Assembly (NCBI GenBank): GCA_026413225.1
Contig: CM048575.1
Span: 1,578,001 to 1,642,000, forward strand
Direction of reading: 5' to 3'
Source: Otis tarda
Taxonomy: Eukaryota > Chordata > Aves > Otidiformes > Otididae
Length of the DNA: 64,000 nucleotides
Shown here: in pieces, positions 1 through 11,975 of the stretch
How the letters are laid out: each line of letters opens with the position of its first letter
How positions within the stretch are numbered: the stretch's first letter is position 1
Translations under genes and position numbers: made by a program
The notes under the pieces: model-generated
Database searches by the model: none
The model's input: only the letters and a program-made list of their open reading frames with translations
What the model was told of the DNA's origin: nothing

Positions 1-607
1 CACACACGCACTGCTGTGGGCCTAGGGAAAGCGTCATGGCCAGTCTTGCCGTTGAGCAGGCTCTAGTCCGCACCCAGCCTGCAACAAATTTCAGTTCTGG
101 CGTTTTTGTGTTATTCCCTCTCCTCCCAGCATCCTGCCTGCAATTCACTTCTGCATTTCCCAGCGGCCAAAGCCTCCTGGGAGGCTCATGTTGCACTCGC
201 TGTCCTGCCTCTGCACGCCAGCCCCACTTAAAATCAGCAGTTTGCAGCAAAACTGCCCAGAAGTCCCTAAGAAGGAATAAGTGGATTAGCACTGCCCGCA
301 GCAGCACCCCATGACACCCAGTCTTGGACAAAGCGATGCTGTTTGATGCTCCAGGTTCACCCTGCACCCGATTACGGTGTTTGCCTTCCTCTCCAGGGGC
401 CGGGGAACAGGTCTCTCTGGGAAACACGGTGTGAAGAGAGAAGGGAAAGGGCTGCAGAGCAGCATCAGTCATTTTTCATTTTAATAAGGAACATGGCAAG
501 AAGTCTAAAGGTTTTTCTTTAATAGGTTTATGGGAGATACTGGGGTCAGGAGTGGCTGCAATCACTTTCAAAGCTGGGTTAAACAGAGAATGGAAATAAA
601 TACATAT
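1..607. other. Unique sequence, no gene recognised
   Basis: I see no exon, RNA gene or known repeat here. One open frame of 92 codons (36-314, plus) has no recognisable motif and no supporting signals. The stretch ends where the CR1 tail at 608 begins. Confidence 0.5.
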
Positions 608-745
608 GGAAACATTCCAGGCCCAGGTTGGATGGGGCTCTGAGCAGCCTGATCTGGTTGGAGATGTCCCTGCTCCTTGCGGGGGTGTTGGGCTGGGTGG
701 GCTTTGAAGGTCCCTTCCACCCCAAACCATTCTGTGATTCTATAT
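608..745 (+). mobile_element. CR1 LINE, 3' end fragment
   Basis: This is the terminal ~140 bp of a CR1 retrotransposon, the dominant LINE of birds. The sequence shows the usual end of the CR1 tail: GGAAACATTCCAGG, then CTGATCTGGTTGGAGATGTC, then GGTCCCTTCCA and the end motif CTGTGATTCTATA. It is heavily 5'-truncated, as most CR1 copies are, and retains only the extreme end of the ORF2 region and the 3' UTR. It belongs with the copies at 22468 and 41999 (same ATTCTGTGATTCTATA-type end). It has no coding capacity. Confidence 0.93.
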
Positions 746-3700
746 ATTATATTTAATAAAGTGATGAAACATTGGGTGAGAGACACCAGCCCAAGCTACA
801 TGTTGGATCCTAACTGGCTCAAAGATAATTATAAAATTCCAGAAGAAAAAAAACCAACACACAAGTAGCATTTCTTCTAACACCACTCTGTAGAAGCCCC
901 CCCGGTTGCACTGGCTGACGGGAGGTGGCTGTGATCCCTCAAACTCAGGTGAACAACAGAAAAGCACAAAAGCCACCGCTGTACAAAAATACCCTCAGCC
1001 GTAACATGACTGGCTCTACCAACTTGCTGCCCCCCAAAATTTAAATCAAGCAAAAGAGACAACCTGGTGAGTATTCTCCTTTGAAGCAGAGAAAGCCAAA
1101 GACGAGAGGAAACCCAAATCCTTCGGCAAGAGCTTGCTGGGAACGACATTTAGGCAGAGCAACAACCTGCAGTTCAGACACAGGAACAGCGGTTCCTAGC
1201 TGCTGTGACAAATGACCAAGTTAACTAAAAGCTTCACTTTTCTTTTCTTTTTTTTTTTTTAATTCGACTTGCTACAGCAGCAAAGCTGCATTTAAATTAA
1301 AACAATCCTCCAGCCTGGGAAACAGAAACACAACAGAGCCATCCATTTCCAGGAGAAAACAGGGCAGGAAACCCAACTAAGATTTATACAGTTATTCCTC
1401 TGTAATTATCCAGAAGAGAGAGAAAGCCCACGGGTCAGTAGTATCTCATTCATTATCACACACGGCTGGCTTTTTAGGCTTTAATTTGGGTTTAGATTTC
1501 TGCAGTTCCCTGCCTGTGTCCAGATTAACAGTGATGTGCTGGGAAAATTAAAGCCCGCTGCCGATAATGGGGTGAAATACAGCAAATAGAGCTCTCCCCA
1601 TCCCCACTCACCCGCATCGCGGTGCTGGCGAGGACAGGTGCCTGGTGCGATTGTCACTTGCTGGCAGACGACCAGGCTATAATCTGATGTCAGGAAATTA
1701 AGAATGAATTGAAAAGTAATTCAAAGAGAAGAGGGGGAAAAAATAAGGAGCCTTTTGAACTCTAATACTTTAATTTGCCTTTTTTTTTCTGTAATTGCTT
1801 TATCCATTCTTTTTCTCATCCTCTAAAAACCTTCCTGGGCTATTGGTGCTACTTTTATTCATTGCAGGAGAAACACACTTGAGGCCCTGTGCTGGCAGCC
1901 CATGCTTCAGCCTGGCATTTAAGCAAGGCTCACATCCTTCCGATTTCAGAAGGACACCAATCTGATCAGTCAACCATGGCGTCCCATCCCTGTTCATCCG
2001 TGGAAGGATTCCCAGAAGATGGTGCAACTGGGCAAAGAAGAGCATGAGACCCACCAAATCTGAGGTCTCCAGTCCTCCTCCCTCCTGACTCCAGGCCGGG
2101 TCAGGCTTCACCAGATGTCAGAGCTGGCTCCAGCAACCTCCTCCACCACAGTGGGGATCCAGGGCTGTTGCTGGTTGCTCCCCCATTTATCTCCACTGGT
2201 TTTATGGGATTTATTCTGTTACAGAGGGAAGGACTCTGCCCCAGTAGCCCAACAGGCTCAGCTGATAAACTCTTTGAGGTGTTCACTCCAGGCTGAATAT
2301 GATGAAGGACTGAAGGAAAATTAGAAAGGAGAAGTCTGTGGAGGAAAGACACTGCTCTGAGGCAGACAGGAACAATATCTTTAATTTCCACCAAACACTC
2401 CTGAGAGAAGGACAGGAGTGGCTGTAGAGATCCACGCCTCAAGGAGACCCTTGCCTTTCAGCTCCCACCACGGAGGTGCTTTGGTCCTGAGCTGCTGTTC
2501 ATGTTCACACCTGGGTCCTGAGCTGGGGCTCAGCCAGGAGCTGCTGCTGCTCTCCATCCGAAAAAACACTGGGAGTTTTCCTGGCATTACAAAAGCACCA
2601 ACTTAGAGGTATTAATATGAACAAGGTAAGAACTGTTTCCAGTGTTCAGGCTAGAAGTGATAAGAATGTGCTGAGACTGCAGGAAGAAAATCAGCTGAGA
2701 CACTGGAAAATTTTCTGGAGGCTGGGGACAGCGGGGCACCAAAGTCTATTTTCTGGATAGGCAGCAGATTTTCACGGCCCAGGCAGCCAGAGCTGGGCTG
2801 GAAGGGCTGCTGGGGCAGGAGAGGGACCAGACACCTTCCTGAGGTCACCAACTTACACACTTCTGAGAACAAGAGATGCTGATTAGCAAAGAAATTTTTA
2901 CAACAGCATTTAAAGCTCATTAAAAGAGCTAATGGAAGTCTTATTTTAGGGACTCAGACTTCCTAGGACATCATCGCATGTGCAGATGAGCCTAGGATAG
3001 AACAGGTACATATAGGAACAGAGTTTTATGACCATGATTTTCTGCTTAATTAAAGATCCTCCTCTTGAATTACTGTGACTTAATCTGAGCGCACAGGACT
3101 AACTGGCACCAGCTGAGGACACATCCCTGAGCAGATTTAACAAATGGCAGTGATTTAGGCCCTAGATAGCCTTTTCTGTCTTCCAAGCAACAGAAGACTA
3201 TTTTTTTTTTTTTTTTAAAGTCAGAGCTGGTGTCCTTACGCCTGCAGCTGGATTTCACAGGCACACTGACTGACAGTTGCCATATGTGTGAGTGGGATTT
3301 TCCTTACATTGTTTTTGAAATCCTCAGACATTGCAAAGAACTGTTATTCTTCCCGAAGTGCTATAGAGGAAAAAAACTCACAGCAGAAGTGCTAAGTTTT
3401 ATGGACCGAGTGACCATGCTGACAGCAAAATTGGCTCAGGCAGCTCAGTCCCATTTGAGCAAAGTTCACACAAGAAGTCACAATAAATCAATATTTTTCA
3501 TATCCTCCATCTGCAAATCAAGCTTAAAAACTTGTTCCTAGAGTCATTAATCACACTATAAAATAAAAATAAAAAGCGATATATTCCTCTGGAGTTTGAA
3601 GATTTAATTCCAAGCCCTTTATCAGCAGTCGCTGAAAAGCCTTTGGAGCTGTACTGCAGCGATCGGCGTTTCCAGGTTCATAACCACACCCGAGTGCTTT

Positions 3701-5999
3701 ACCCAGATTTCTTTTGTCACTATTCAGATGTGACCACCCTGCACCATATCGCATATTCTCCAGCGGGAAGCATTTCAGCAGAGGACTCCAGATGGTGAAG
3801 CTACGAGGAGATTAGAGACCGGGTGGGGAGAGCTGCATCCCAGCTTTTTCAAGCTTATCTACACAGCTCCCCACCCCACCCCACCCAAAGGACTTTGACT
3901 GCAGTGCTCTGAGGATGAGGCTATTCTACAGTAACTACCCAGGTAATTAATGATCACGTCAAGACTGCTTTACATTCCCAGAGTCCTGTGCAGGAACTTT
4001 ACTATAAATTAAAACATTTAAGGTTTTATTGGATTTTTGCACCACAGCTCACTTACAAAGGACAAGCTTTAGAAAGCTCAAAAAATTAACTCTCCTTGTT
4101 TTCCACGACAGAGATTCAGATCTTACAAATTACAGCGTTAGTACAGAACAAAGCAGTGAGGGAAGGCAGACATCGCAGGGGTGAAGGGAGAGGTAAAGGG
4201 AATTTCAGTCAGATCTTTTATGTTCATTGAAAGTGTCATCTAGATATGGATTTATTATTTTGTCAACTAAAAGCACCTCAGAACACTTTAAACACTTCTG
4301 CCATAACAGCGTGAAGTCTCACTGTAAGTGTTCAAGCCCATGACATTTTTATAAAACAGTGACAAAGTATAGCGGTCTTTCTAACACTGGAGTTAAAAAA
4401 GCAGCAGCGGGCAAGAGGGGAGTAACGGCCTCTTCAGAAAACACAGCGAATTCCAGGTCTGTGAGGTCAGGTAGGCGAGCGAACGGGGAGCACCATGACC
4501 AGGCTGGTTCATTACAGATATTTTCTCAGGGCTGGCTGACGATTGGTGTTTAAGTGCAAACAACAATTCTGATTTTTTTTTTATTTGCCCCTCTACCGGG
4601 GATATAGACGGAATTCATGCAGACCTTCAGGTGTGGGAGTGACCTTGCTTATGCCTTTTTCTTAGCTGGAACATATGCAGGGTCCTTCTCAGCTGTCTAT
4701 TGCTACAGAGCTTATTGGAATCCGATTGCCCGAGGAAATAAGGCGGACAGCGGAAAGGTTGGGTGGGAGAGACAGCAGGGCACAACATGCGACTGCTAAA
4801 GCTGAGAAACCAGGCTGCACAGGGCAAACGCTCAGTACCAGTATTTTGTAGTTTCAACCAACACCTCCACCACTGAGAGAAGAGCTGGGAAGTTTGATCC
4901 CTTGAGACCAGGGCAGATGGAGAAACACTGACCTCTCCGATCAGTGAGGCTGACAGCACTCAGACCTTTCACAGAAACTATCAGCAGCATTAATAAACTG
5001 GTCCCCTGACCCCGCACGCTCCTCCTCTCCGTTGTTAGCTTTGGACTTGACCGCCATACATCACCATCATTTCTGCAAAGCTATCTTTGGCAGCAGGAAC
5101 CCACTTTTAGGACTTTAAATGACTGAGCCTTTTAGCTAAGATTCATGGATTGCAGGTCCTCCAAATTAGCAAGGGACAAGTGGGCTTCAATTCACAGGGA
5201 AACCATTCATTTTCTCCCCATGATTATTTCAGTAAGGGTCAGAAGGTGTGGGTGCTTCTCCCAACTGAGCCATATCCAGAAGTACTCCCATTACTCAGAG
5301 GAAGACTGTGATGAAAGGTCAGCTCCTTGTATTAGTAAAGAACAAGCTGGAAATTAAACCACTACTCATTAAAAATAATATTTATACCTATTCAGGGACA
5401 GTGTCACTGCTTTAATATCCAGAACTGATCCTGTGCTGAATCAGAGGCATGGACTTCCCACTCTCCTTCCACGTGGAGATGGATGACAAGTACATTGATA
5501 TTGCTCAGGGTAAGAGGGGGGACCTGGTAATTCCTGGAGGACTGGACTGGGAGCCGCAGCCTGAACAGTGACTGCATTGATGGCACCTGGGGCTTCTCAC
5601 CACTCTGAGATTAAAATGGCTAAGACGACATTATTTTGGCCCTGTTTTTAATCTTAGTCACTCTGTCAAGAAACATGGCAAAGAAGATGAGAACTGACAG
5701 ATAAGAACACAGATGGGAACAGAAGAAAGGCAGCATGGGACCATTTTTACTCTCAGATAATCTTCACTGGATTCCTGCTTGCTAAGGAGACTGGAGTTTA
5801 GGAGCTTATTTAGCATCCATCAAACCATTTAGCTCCACCCTTGAGTTCATCCCTAGCAAGGACTAGAGATGAGATTAATCCCTTTGCAGAGAGGATCAAA
5901 GGAGTCCAGGCATCATCATCCATTTTGCCACAGGAAAGAAACTTCTTCAGCAGACAAATGCTAGAAACAAGTCGCTAAACTGTTTGCAACCATTTCTCA
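746..5999. other. Unique AT-leaning sequence, no gene recognised
   Basis: No exon, RNA gene or clear repeat is recognised. Simple tracts are present: a T-rich run at about 1240-1260, a T run near 3199-3216, and three CCCCA units at about 3869-3886. The block 1470-1600 is rich in TTAAAT, TAATT and GATTA-like cores and resembles conserved non-coding DNA, but this cannot be proved from one sequence. Open frames on both strands (for example 1800-2111 minus, 103 codons; 2101-2442 minus, 113 codons) have no recognisable motif. Confidence 0.5.
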
Positions 6000-8900
6000 C
6001 TCTCCCTCATAAAAATATATAAAATCTGCACTTCAGTCAAAAAGTAAAGTTACAAGCAGAAAAAGGAGAATTGTTACTGTTGAGCTTCACTCTCTATTGG
6101 TTCCTGCAATGTCTCATCTCGCTGAGAGCATGGAGCAAGTGTCCTGATTAAATAATCATAAACCTTGCTGCACTTAATCATTGGGTTTTATAGTTAATAA
6201 TAAGGTGTAAACTCCAGGCTGTCACTTGTAAAGAGAGCACAGAAGCTGTGTAATATACTTAATTTGAGGAACACTATACCCCTTTCTCAGAAAAAACAAA
6301 CCGGCTCAAAACGCTCCAGGACAGTCAAGGACAACTCAAGTTGTGCAGAAAAGATAAGCTCATGAAAGCACGTGAAATAAAACTGGGGAGACAGGAACAC
6401 AGCTCCAGCTTCCCGGGGCACAGAAGGCTGAACCCTCCGAAGGCACCAGCTGCCTCAGCCAAAAGCCACACAGGGGATCGGATCTAAGGAAAGCACCTCA
6501 AATTCAGGCTCTGGCTTGACACTGGCAACCTTGGCCATCCCCTTTACAGAAGCACACCTTCCTCTGCTGTGAAAACAGGACAGTGAAATAAAACCGAAAA
6601 CCAAGATCCTGAACAGTCACCGTCGCTAGGCAGGAACACCTGCATGTACTACAGGACCACCACTCCGAGGGGGAAAATTGTCTTTGGGAATAAAAGCTCA
6701 AAGGAAAATAGGGTTTTCTATAAAGGTGTTCACTATGCTAAACAGACATTTTAAGGACAAGAATTGTGACCTTTTTCCACTCGTAATTAACAGCACTTTC
6801 AGAGCTTTTACATAAATAATTTAGGGATTTTAAGAAGAGTCTCCCTCTGTTGTTACTATTTAACATTAAATTTCTCCTTTGTTTTCTGGCTTATGCATTT
6901 CTATCAAATGGTCCTCTTTTTATCTCAGTCTGAAGCCCATTTGCAGCACAGAATAAAACTTTAAACCCTCGAGAGGAAAAAGTAAAAAATACCAAGGGCA
7001 GAAATAATCTTCACAAATTACCAAATAAAACAAAGATGTATCCAATTTGCTTGCCTTGCAAGTTGGAAGTACAGGGGGTTAAAAGTGCCTTCTATGCCTC
7101 AGAACAGTAAAAATTAAACTTGACATTCAACTTTTCAATTCAGGTGGGTATTTTGGAGCCTCCAGCAGATTTGATCCTGTGGTGATGCATAGCAAATGGA
7201 TCCTTAAGTGTCCCAAACACCAATTTACCATTTGTCTCTGTTTGAAAAGACAAATGTTTCAAACCGCACCACATTAAAGAGCAGATCTATATTTTGCCTT
7301 CCATTGAGAGGTCACAGTGCACAAAATATTTCTCAGAAAAATACAAACTCTATTACTGACTCACGCAAAACTACATCTGCCATCGGGCCTCTCTACAGGT
7401 ACTTGTAGTCCTTTAATAACTCAAGTTAAGCCTGAAGTTTGGCTTTTCTCTTGAAAAACAAGAACTTGGTAAATCCCCTGTAAAAAGTATTGCTTTGGGT
7501 TCGATCTGGCTGAACTGGGTTTCATTTTTGTAGGCTGAGAGGAGACTCAACAACTTTCAGATGTCCAGGCGAGGGCAGATGAACACCAACCTTTGTGTAC
7601 GTCCAAACCAGCTCCCATTAAAGGCGGTTGATGATGAGAAATCACAGCTCCAAGGAACAGGACATCTCAAAGTGGTGAAGGCCAAATGAACTGCCCTCTG
7701 GAGATCCCTTCTGCCACAAAGGCTGGAATGCGACCTGGCAGGAAGAGAAGGGAAGTGTGCCACCTGCAGCAGTGTTTATAAGCTGATATGAAAAATAAAA
7801 GGCTTCAGAGAAGAGAGGTATGCTGTAAGGAGGCAATCTAGTTGTGATCACAGCCTCAGAGGGAGCAGAGAGACAGGGCCTGGAAAATGGAAACCAGTGG
7901 GTGGACACTCATGGCACTGCAGGACCAGAGATGGAGATCTTCGCTGTCCCATCATTAGAACAAGGAAAGCAATTAAGACAGCCTCAGAGCAAAGTCTGTT
8001 TTCCCTGATTGTCAAAAAGGAGGTTATTTTCCATATTCAATGGTTTAGACTAGAAACAGCTTTGAGACAAACTCTAGTGACTGGAGCCCTGTTCTTTGGA
8101 GATTCATCCTCCCCACGGCACAGGGAAGGGTTTTTCTGGGGACCCAGCCTGAAAACATGAACCCAGCACCCGCTCCGCAGGACCACAGTGAACACAACAG
8201 TGCAAAACCAAATTACCTTCCGATTTATGTTCTCAAGTCGTAGCTGGGACATATTGTAAACAGCAACTCTTGCCAGAACTTCTCATCCATTGCACAGTTC
8301 TCTCCTCTGAGTAAAGAGTGGGAGCACTAAATGTAAAAGTTGTACACAAGCAGATTTCTCACATGCTAGCTTGGAGTTCAAGACAAGAGTTTGGGAAAAT
8401 TGTGGGAGAAGAGTTATTACAAGGATTAAGAGTGGTTTTGGCTACGGTTTCCTGAGGAAAGTTCAAAGGCTCGCTCTTCTGTGTGCAGAAGAACAAGCCG
8501 AAGTCCATCAGCTCTCCTCTCTGCTCTGAATGCCTCCAACCCTGGGCAAGCCCAGAATCAGACAGAAGGTTTCAGCATCATCTACTTCAGCTTCTCTACG
8601 ATGGCTTAAGATAGGCTGGATTTCAGGTATCAAATGGGTATAACGGAGGAACTCCCGTACCCAAACAGTGATGTGTTATTTCTAATTACCTCCACACAGC
8701 CGAAGCAGACAGTCACACCTCAGTGAGCCACAGCTTTCTGACTGGTCCTAAGTGACTTCACCAGATGAAGATGCTGATGCCCATGTGCTCAGAACACATT
8801 GTCATGAGGAGCACAACAGGCAGATCGAATCATTTAAATCTACTTTCAAGAACAGTAAAAAGCTCCGACTAAAAAGGCCACACAGCCTGCTTCTCACCAA

Positions 8901-11834
8901 GTTTTTGCTCTTCCCAGGTTAAAAGATATTTTATGTTATCATCATCGCTTGCCCTCCACTAAAATCATCCTTTTTCCCCATACTGAGGAGGCCTACTCTG
9001 CTTAACAAATCCTCCCATACAGAAGTAACAAATAGAGGAGGAAAAAAGCAACTCCGTAAACACTGGGTATTTTCTCTCCAATCACTTAGCCTTGGGACAC
9101 CTTCCATAATTCCTTTCAGTTTGTATTTTAACTATGTAGTGAATAACTTTATCACTCCTCCTGTCTATTTTCTAGCTTTTAATCCTTTGATACTACCCAA
9201 CGATGGTTATGGTCTTTAACAGCCTCCAGTATCCTTCAGGGACATGGTTTTCCCTCCCCTTCCAAAAGCATCCATTCCTCTGCTGTTGAACCACCCCGCT
9301 GTTCCCTTAGCAGTATTTTAGCCATTTCGATAGGCGTTGACACATTTACTCTGAGCTGCTCGCACAATGTCTCTGAACGGCCTCCAAGCCTCCTGTGAGC
9401 CTTTTCCCCTCTGCCCCTCCTCCTCATTCCCTGTTAACAAGCTTTCTCCACTTCAGAAAGGAAAACCACATCACCAGTGTTGCCTTAATGGATTTTTTGG
9501 CTGTTTCATTACTGTAAAGCCTTGAATTTGAGTATATTTGGGTGTATGGCTGTTTCACAGTTACCTCTTGAGGTAGGTAACTCAGCTTACAACTAGCAGA
9601 GTTACACGTCCCTCGTGGGTTTTCTGCTCGACTGCTCCAAGGAGCTGTCAATCCCAGTGCCTAAACACATTTAAACAAACTGTCATGACATTTAATCAGT
9701 CCACATGGGGCAAACTGAAGTCTCCTGTTATCACTGAAGCAATTTCAAAGTAAAAAACTTGATGCAACTGCAGTCACGACCTCCTCCCCTGCCAGCTCTG
9801 TCAGGTCTCTCCCAGCCAATGAACTTCTCTGCTTTTAAATCAAGCGTAATCTTTGGATTCATACTTTCCACTTCCTCCTTGTGCTGCGTTACTGCAGAAG
9901 CAACATCTAGGGATAAAAACCCAATTCTTTCTCTTCCTCCTCTTTATCTCCCTAAGAAATGAATGCTTCTGAATGATAGCAGGCCCACTACACTGCTCTT
10001 AAAGCAAGAGAAGACATGTTTGTTGACATGCCCCTACAAACCTTCTGCTTACATCTTCCCAGTTGTTTTCCTGATCTAATTAGTGGTGCAGAGAATTAAA
10101 CCTCAGTCTTCAAGACCAAGAGCTCCCCAGGAGAGCAATCCAGCTATACTACTATTTAAATATGAAACAGCTCCTGTCCTCACAGCTAGAGTTGAGGAGG
10201 CAGAAAGCAGAGAAAGTTGTAATTACTAGGAGTGATTAAGAACTGCAAGTTATTGTCAGGAAGTGCAGAGCTGCCTTATGCAGTCCTCATGAGACAGAAA
10301 GAACATCTCCACCGTTGAAGGCGGGGAGTTGGTTCTGGAAAAAAAATGCTACTTAATAGACTTGCTAAGCAGGGAAACAGCTCACCAGTAGGTACGGTGC
10401 CCTGCGTTAGGGCAGGGTCCAGCCCTGTCAAACCCACATTCACACATGATCTGTACTGCAGTCCTTCAGGAAGGACTGGGGCATGAATTCGGGCTCAGTG
10501 GATGTTATAGAGATCTCCCTCCAAATGCTGCCCAGTTGTCCTCCAGCATGTTATGAGCTGTTGCACACACAACACCTTTTTCACAACCACCTACACAGGT
10601 CTTGCTTCTTGTCTGTTTTGAACTTGGCTCCTGCTGACTTCACCTGATAGCTCACAGTTCTTGTGCTAGAAGAGAATAGCTACTGCTGTCCAACACCTCT
10701 AGACCACACTTGGCTCTGCAGACCTCTGCAGAACACCTGTCATCCCCAAAGTCCTCTTTTTCCAAGCTGAACACAGACCTAGATGCCTCTTGTAGAATGA
10801 AACCACTGCAGTTCCTTGTTGTTGTTCTCCTCCTGAACTAATGCTCCTGTTCACAGATGTGGGAGGAGGAACAGCAAAAAAGTTTGAAGTGTGAGCTAAC
10901 CTCAGATTTACACAGCAGCATAAGGACATACTCTATTTTGTTATTCATCTTCTAATGCCTAACATATGATAGTCTTTTTTAACTACCCCGGGACACTGAG
11001 CTGATGTTATGTACATCACACTCCCAAAAATCTCACTTCTCCTCAGACAGTCTAGTTTTCAGGCATGAAAGCATATGGCAGCCATGTAATCCAACATCAG
11101 TAACCCAGAAGCTGTAAACCATACAGCTCACAGTCATGTGAAGACAGCAGTGGAGCCAGACTCTGGATCTCCAGTTGCAAGCAAACTTTGCTTCTGCCTC
11201 TGGAGCTAGGACTAGCCCAACACTCACAGGGACACAGTCTAGATAGACGGGGAACCGCTGGCTGGTGTAAACTCAGTCCCCAGGTGAGCCACCTGCTCTT
11301 CAAGCTACTTTGCAACCCATGCCAGCAATACAGAGCTACCTGAGTGAGTATTAAACTAACAATCCTGCAAAGCTGCCGCACAACCCCGAGCAAGCTCCTG
11401 GCTTGCTTAGTCCCAGATTTCCACCTGCAAATCAAGGCTAACCCTTCCAGATTTAGTCAGATTACAGCCTCCTGAGGCTGAGGAATTGCTTACAGTGAAT
11501 ATTCACAGAGACTAGCACAACAGGTTCCCTCTTGGCTACTGTGATAGAAGCCAAAGAAAATCCCTAGCAGAGACTGGAGACCAGAGAGGATTTGTAGCTG
11601 GGGTCTGAGGGGGATCTGTGCCCCAGAAGATGCTGTGGATTTGGTTCCATTCAAGTAAATGTGGAAAAAAAAAAAGACACCTCAGGATGTTTTCTCATTG
11701 CTTAGGTCAGAAGTGATTCTTAAGAGCTGGGAAAGAATGAATATGTTTCTATTACCCTCTCCTGCTCCTCCCTCTGAGAGGAAGCACAATACACCCGGAT
11801 TCTGGAGGATTTGCATCTTTTAGGTGACTCAGCG
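6000..11834. other. Unique sequence, no gene recognised
   Basis: I see nothing I can name. The segment 6120-6270 is dense in TAAT and ATTA cores (AATAATCATAAAC, CACTTAATCATTGGG, AGTTAATAATAAGG) and could be a regulatory element. Short open frames occur on both strands (for example 11097-11435 minus, 112 codons) without known motifs. There are short A-runs near 10340 and 11668. Confidence 0.5.
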
Positions 11835-11975
11835 AGTAAATGCAATTTAATGCAGACAAGTGTAAAATGCTAAGTCCAGAGGGACAAATGCTAGACAAGC
11901 GAGTGCAGCTTAAATGGAGCAGTCATGCAGCATGATGATGGCCACAGAAGGGATTTATGGCTCAGTACAGAAAAA
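11822..11975 (+). mobile_element. Decayed ancient CR1/L3-like reverse transcriptase scrap
   Basis: Translation of about 11840-11930 gives MQFNADKCKML, which matches the block seen in CR1-clade ORF2 proteins as M-K-F-N-x-x-K-C-K-V-L; the 27.5-kb CR1 here has [11 protein letters not shown] at the same place. Further downstream a CAGAAGGGATTTATGGCTC stretch is reminiscent of the EKDLGV block that follows in the family. The rest cannot be aligned by eye, so this would be a very old copy, far more diverged than the other CR1 pieces in the window. Chance similarity is possible; a profile search against ancient CR1 or L3 consensus would decide. Confidence 0.4.

Noticed and set aside
7497-7515. GGTTCGATCTGG, similar to a tRNA B box
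   Set aside because: There is no A box at the right distance upstream and no cloverleaf can be drawn around it.
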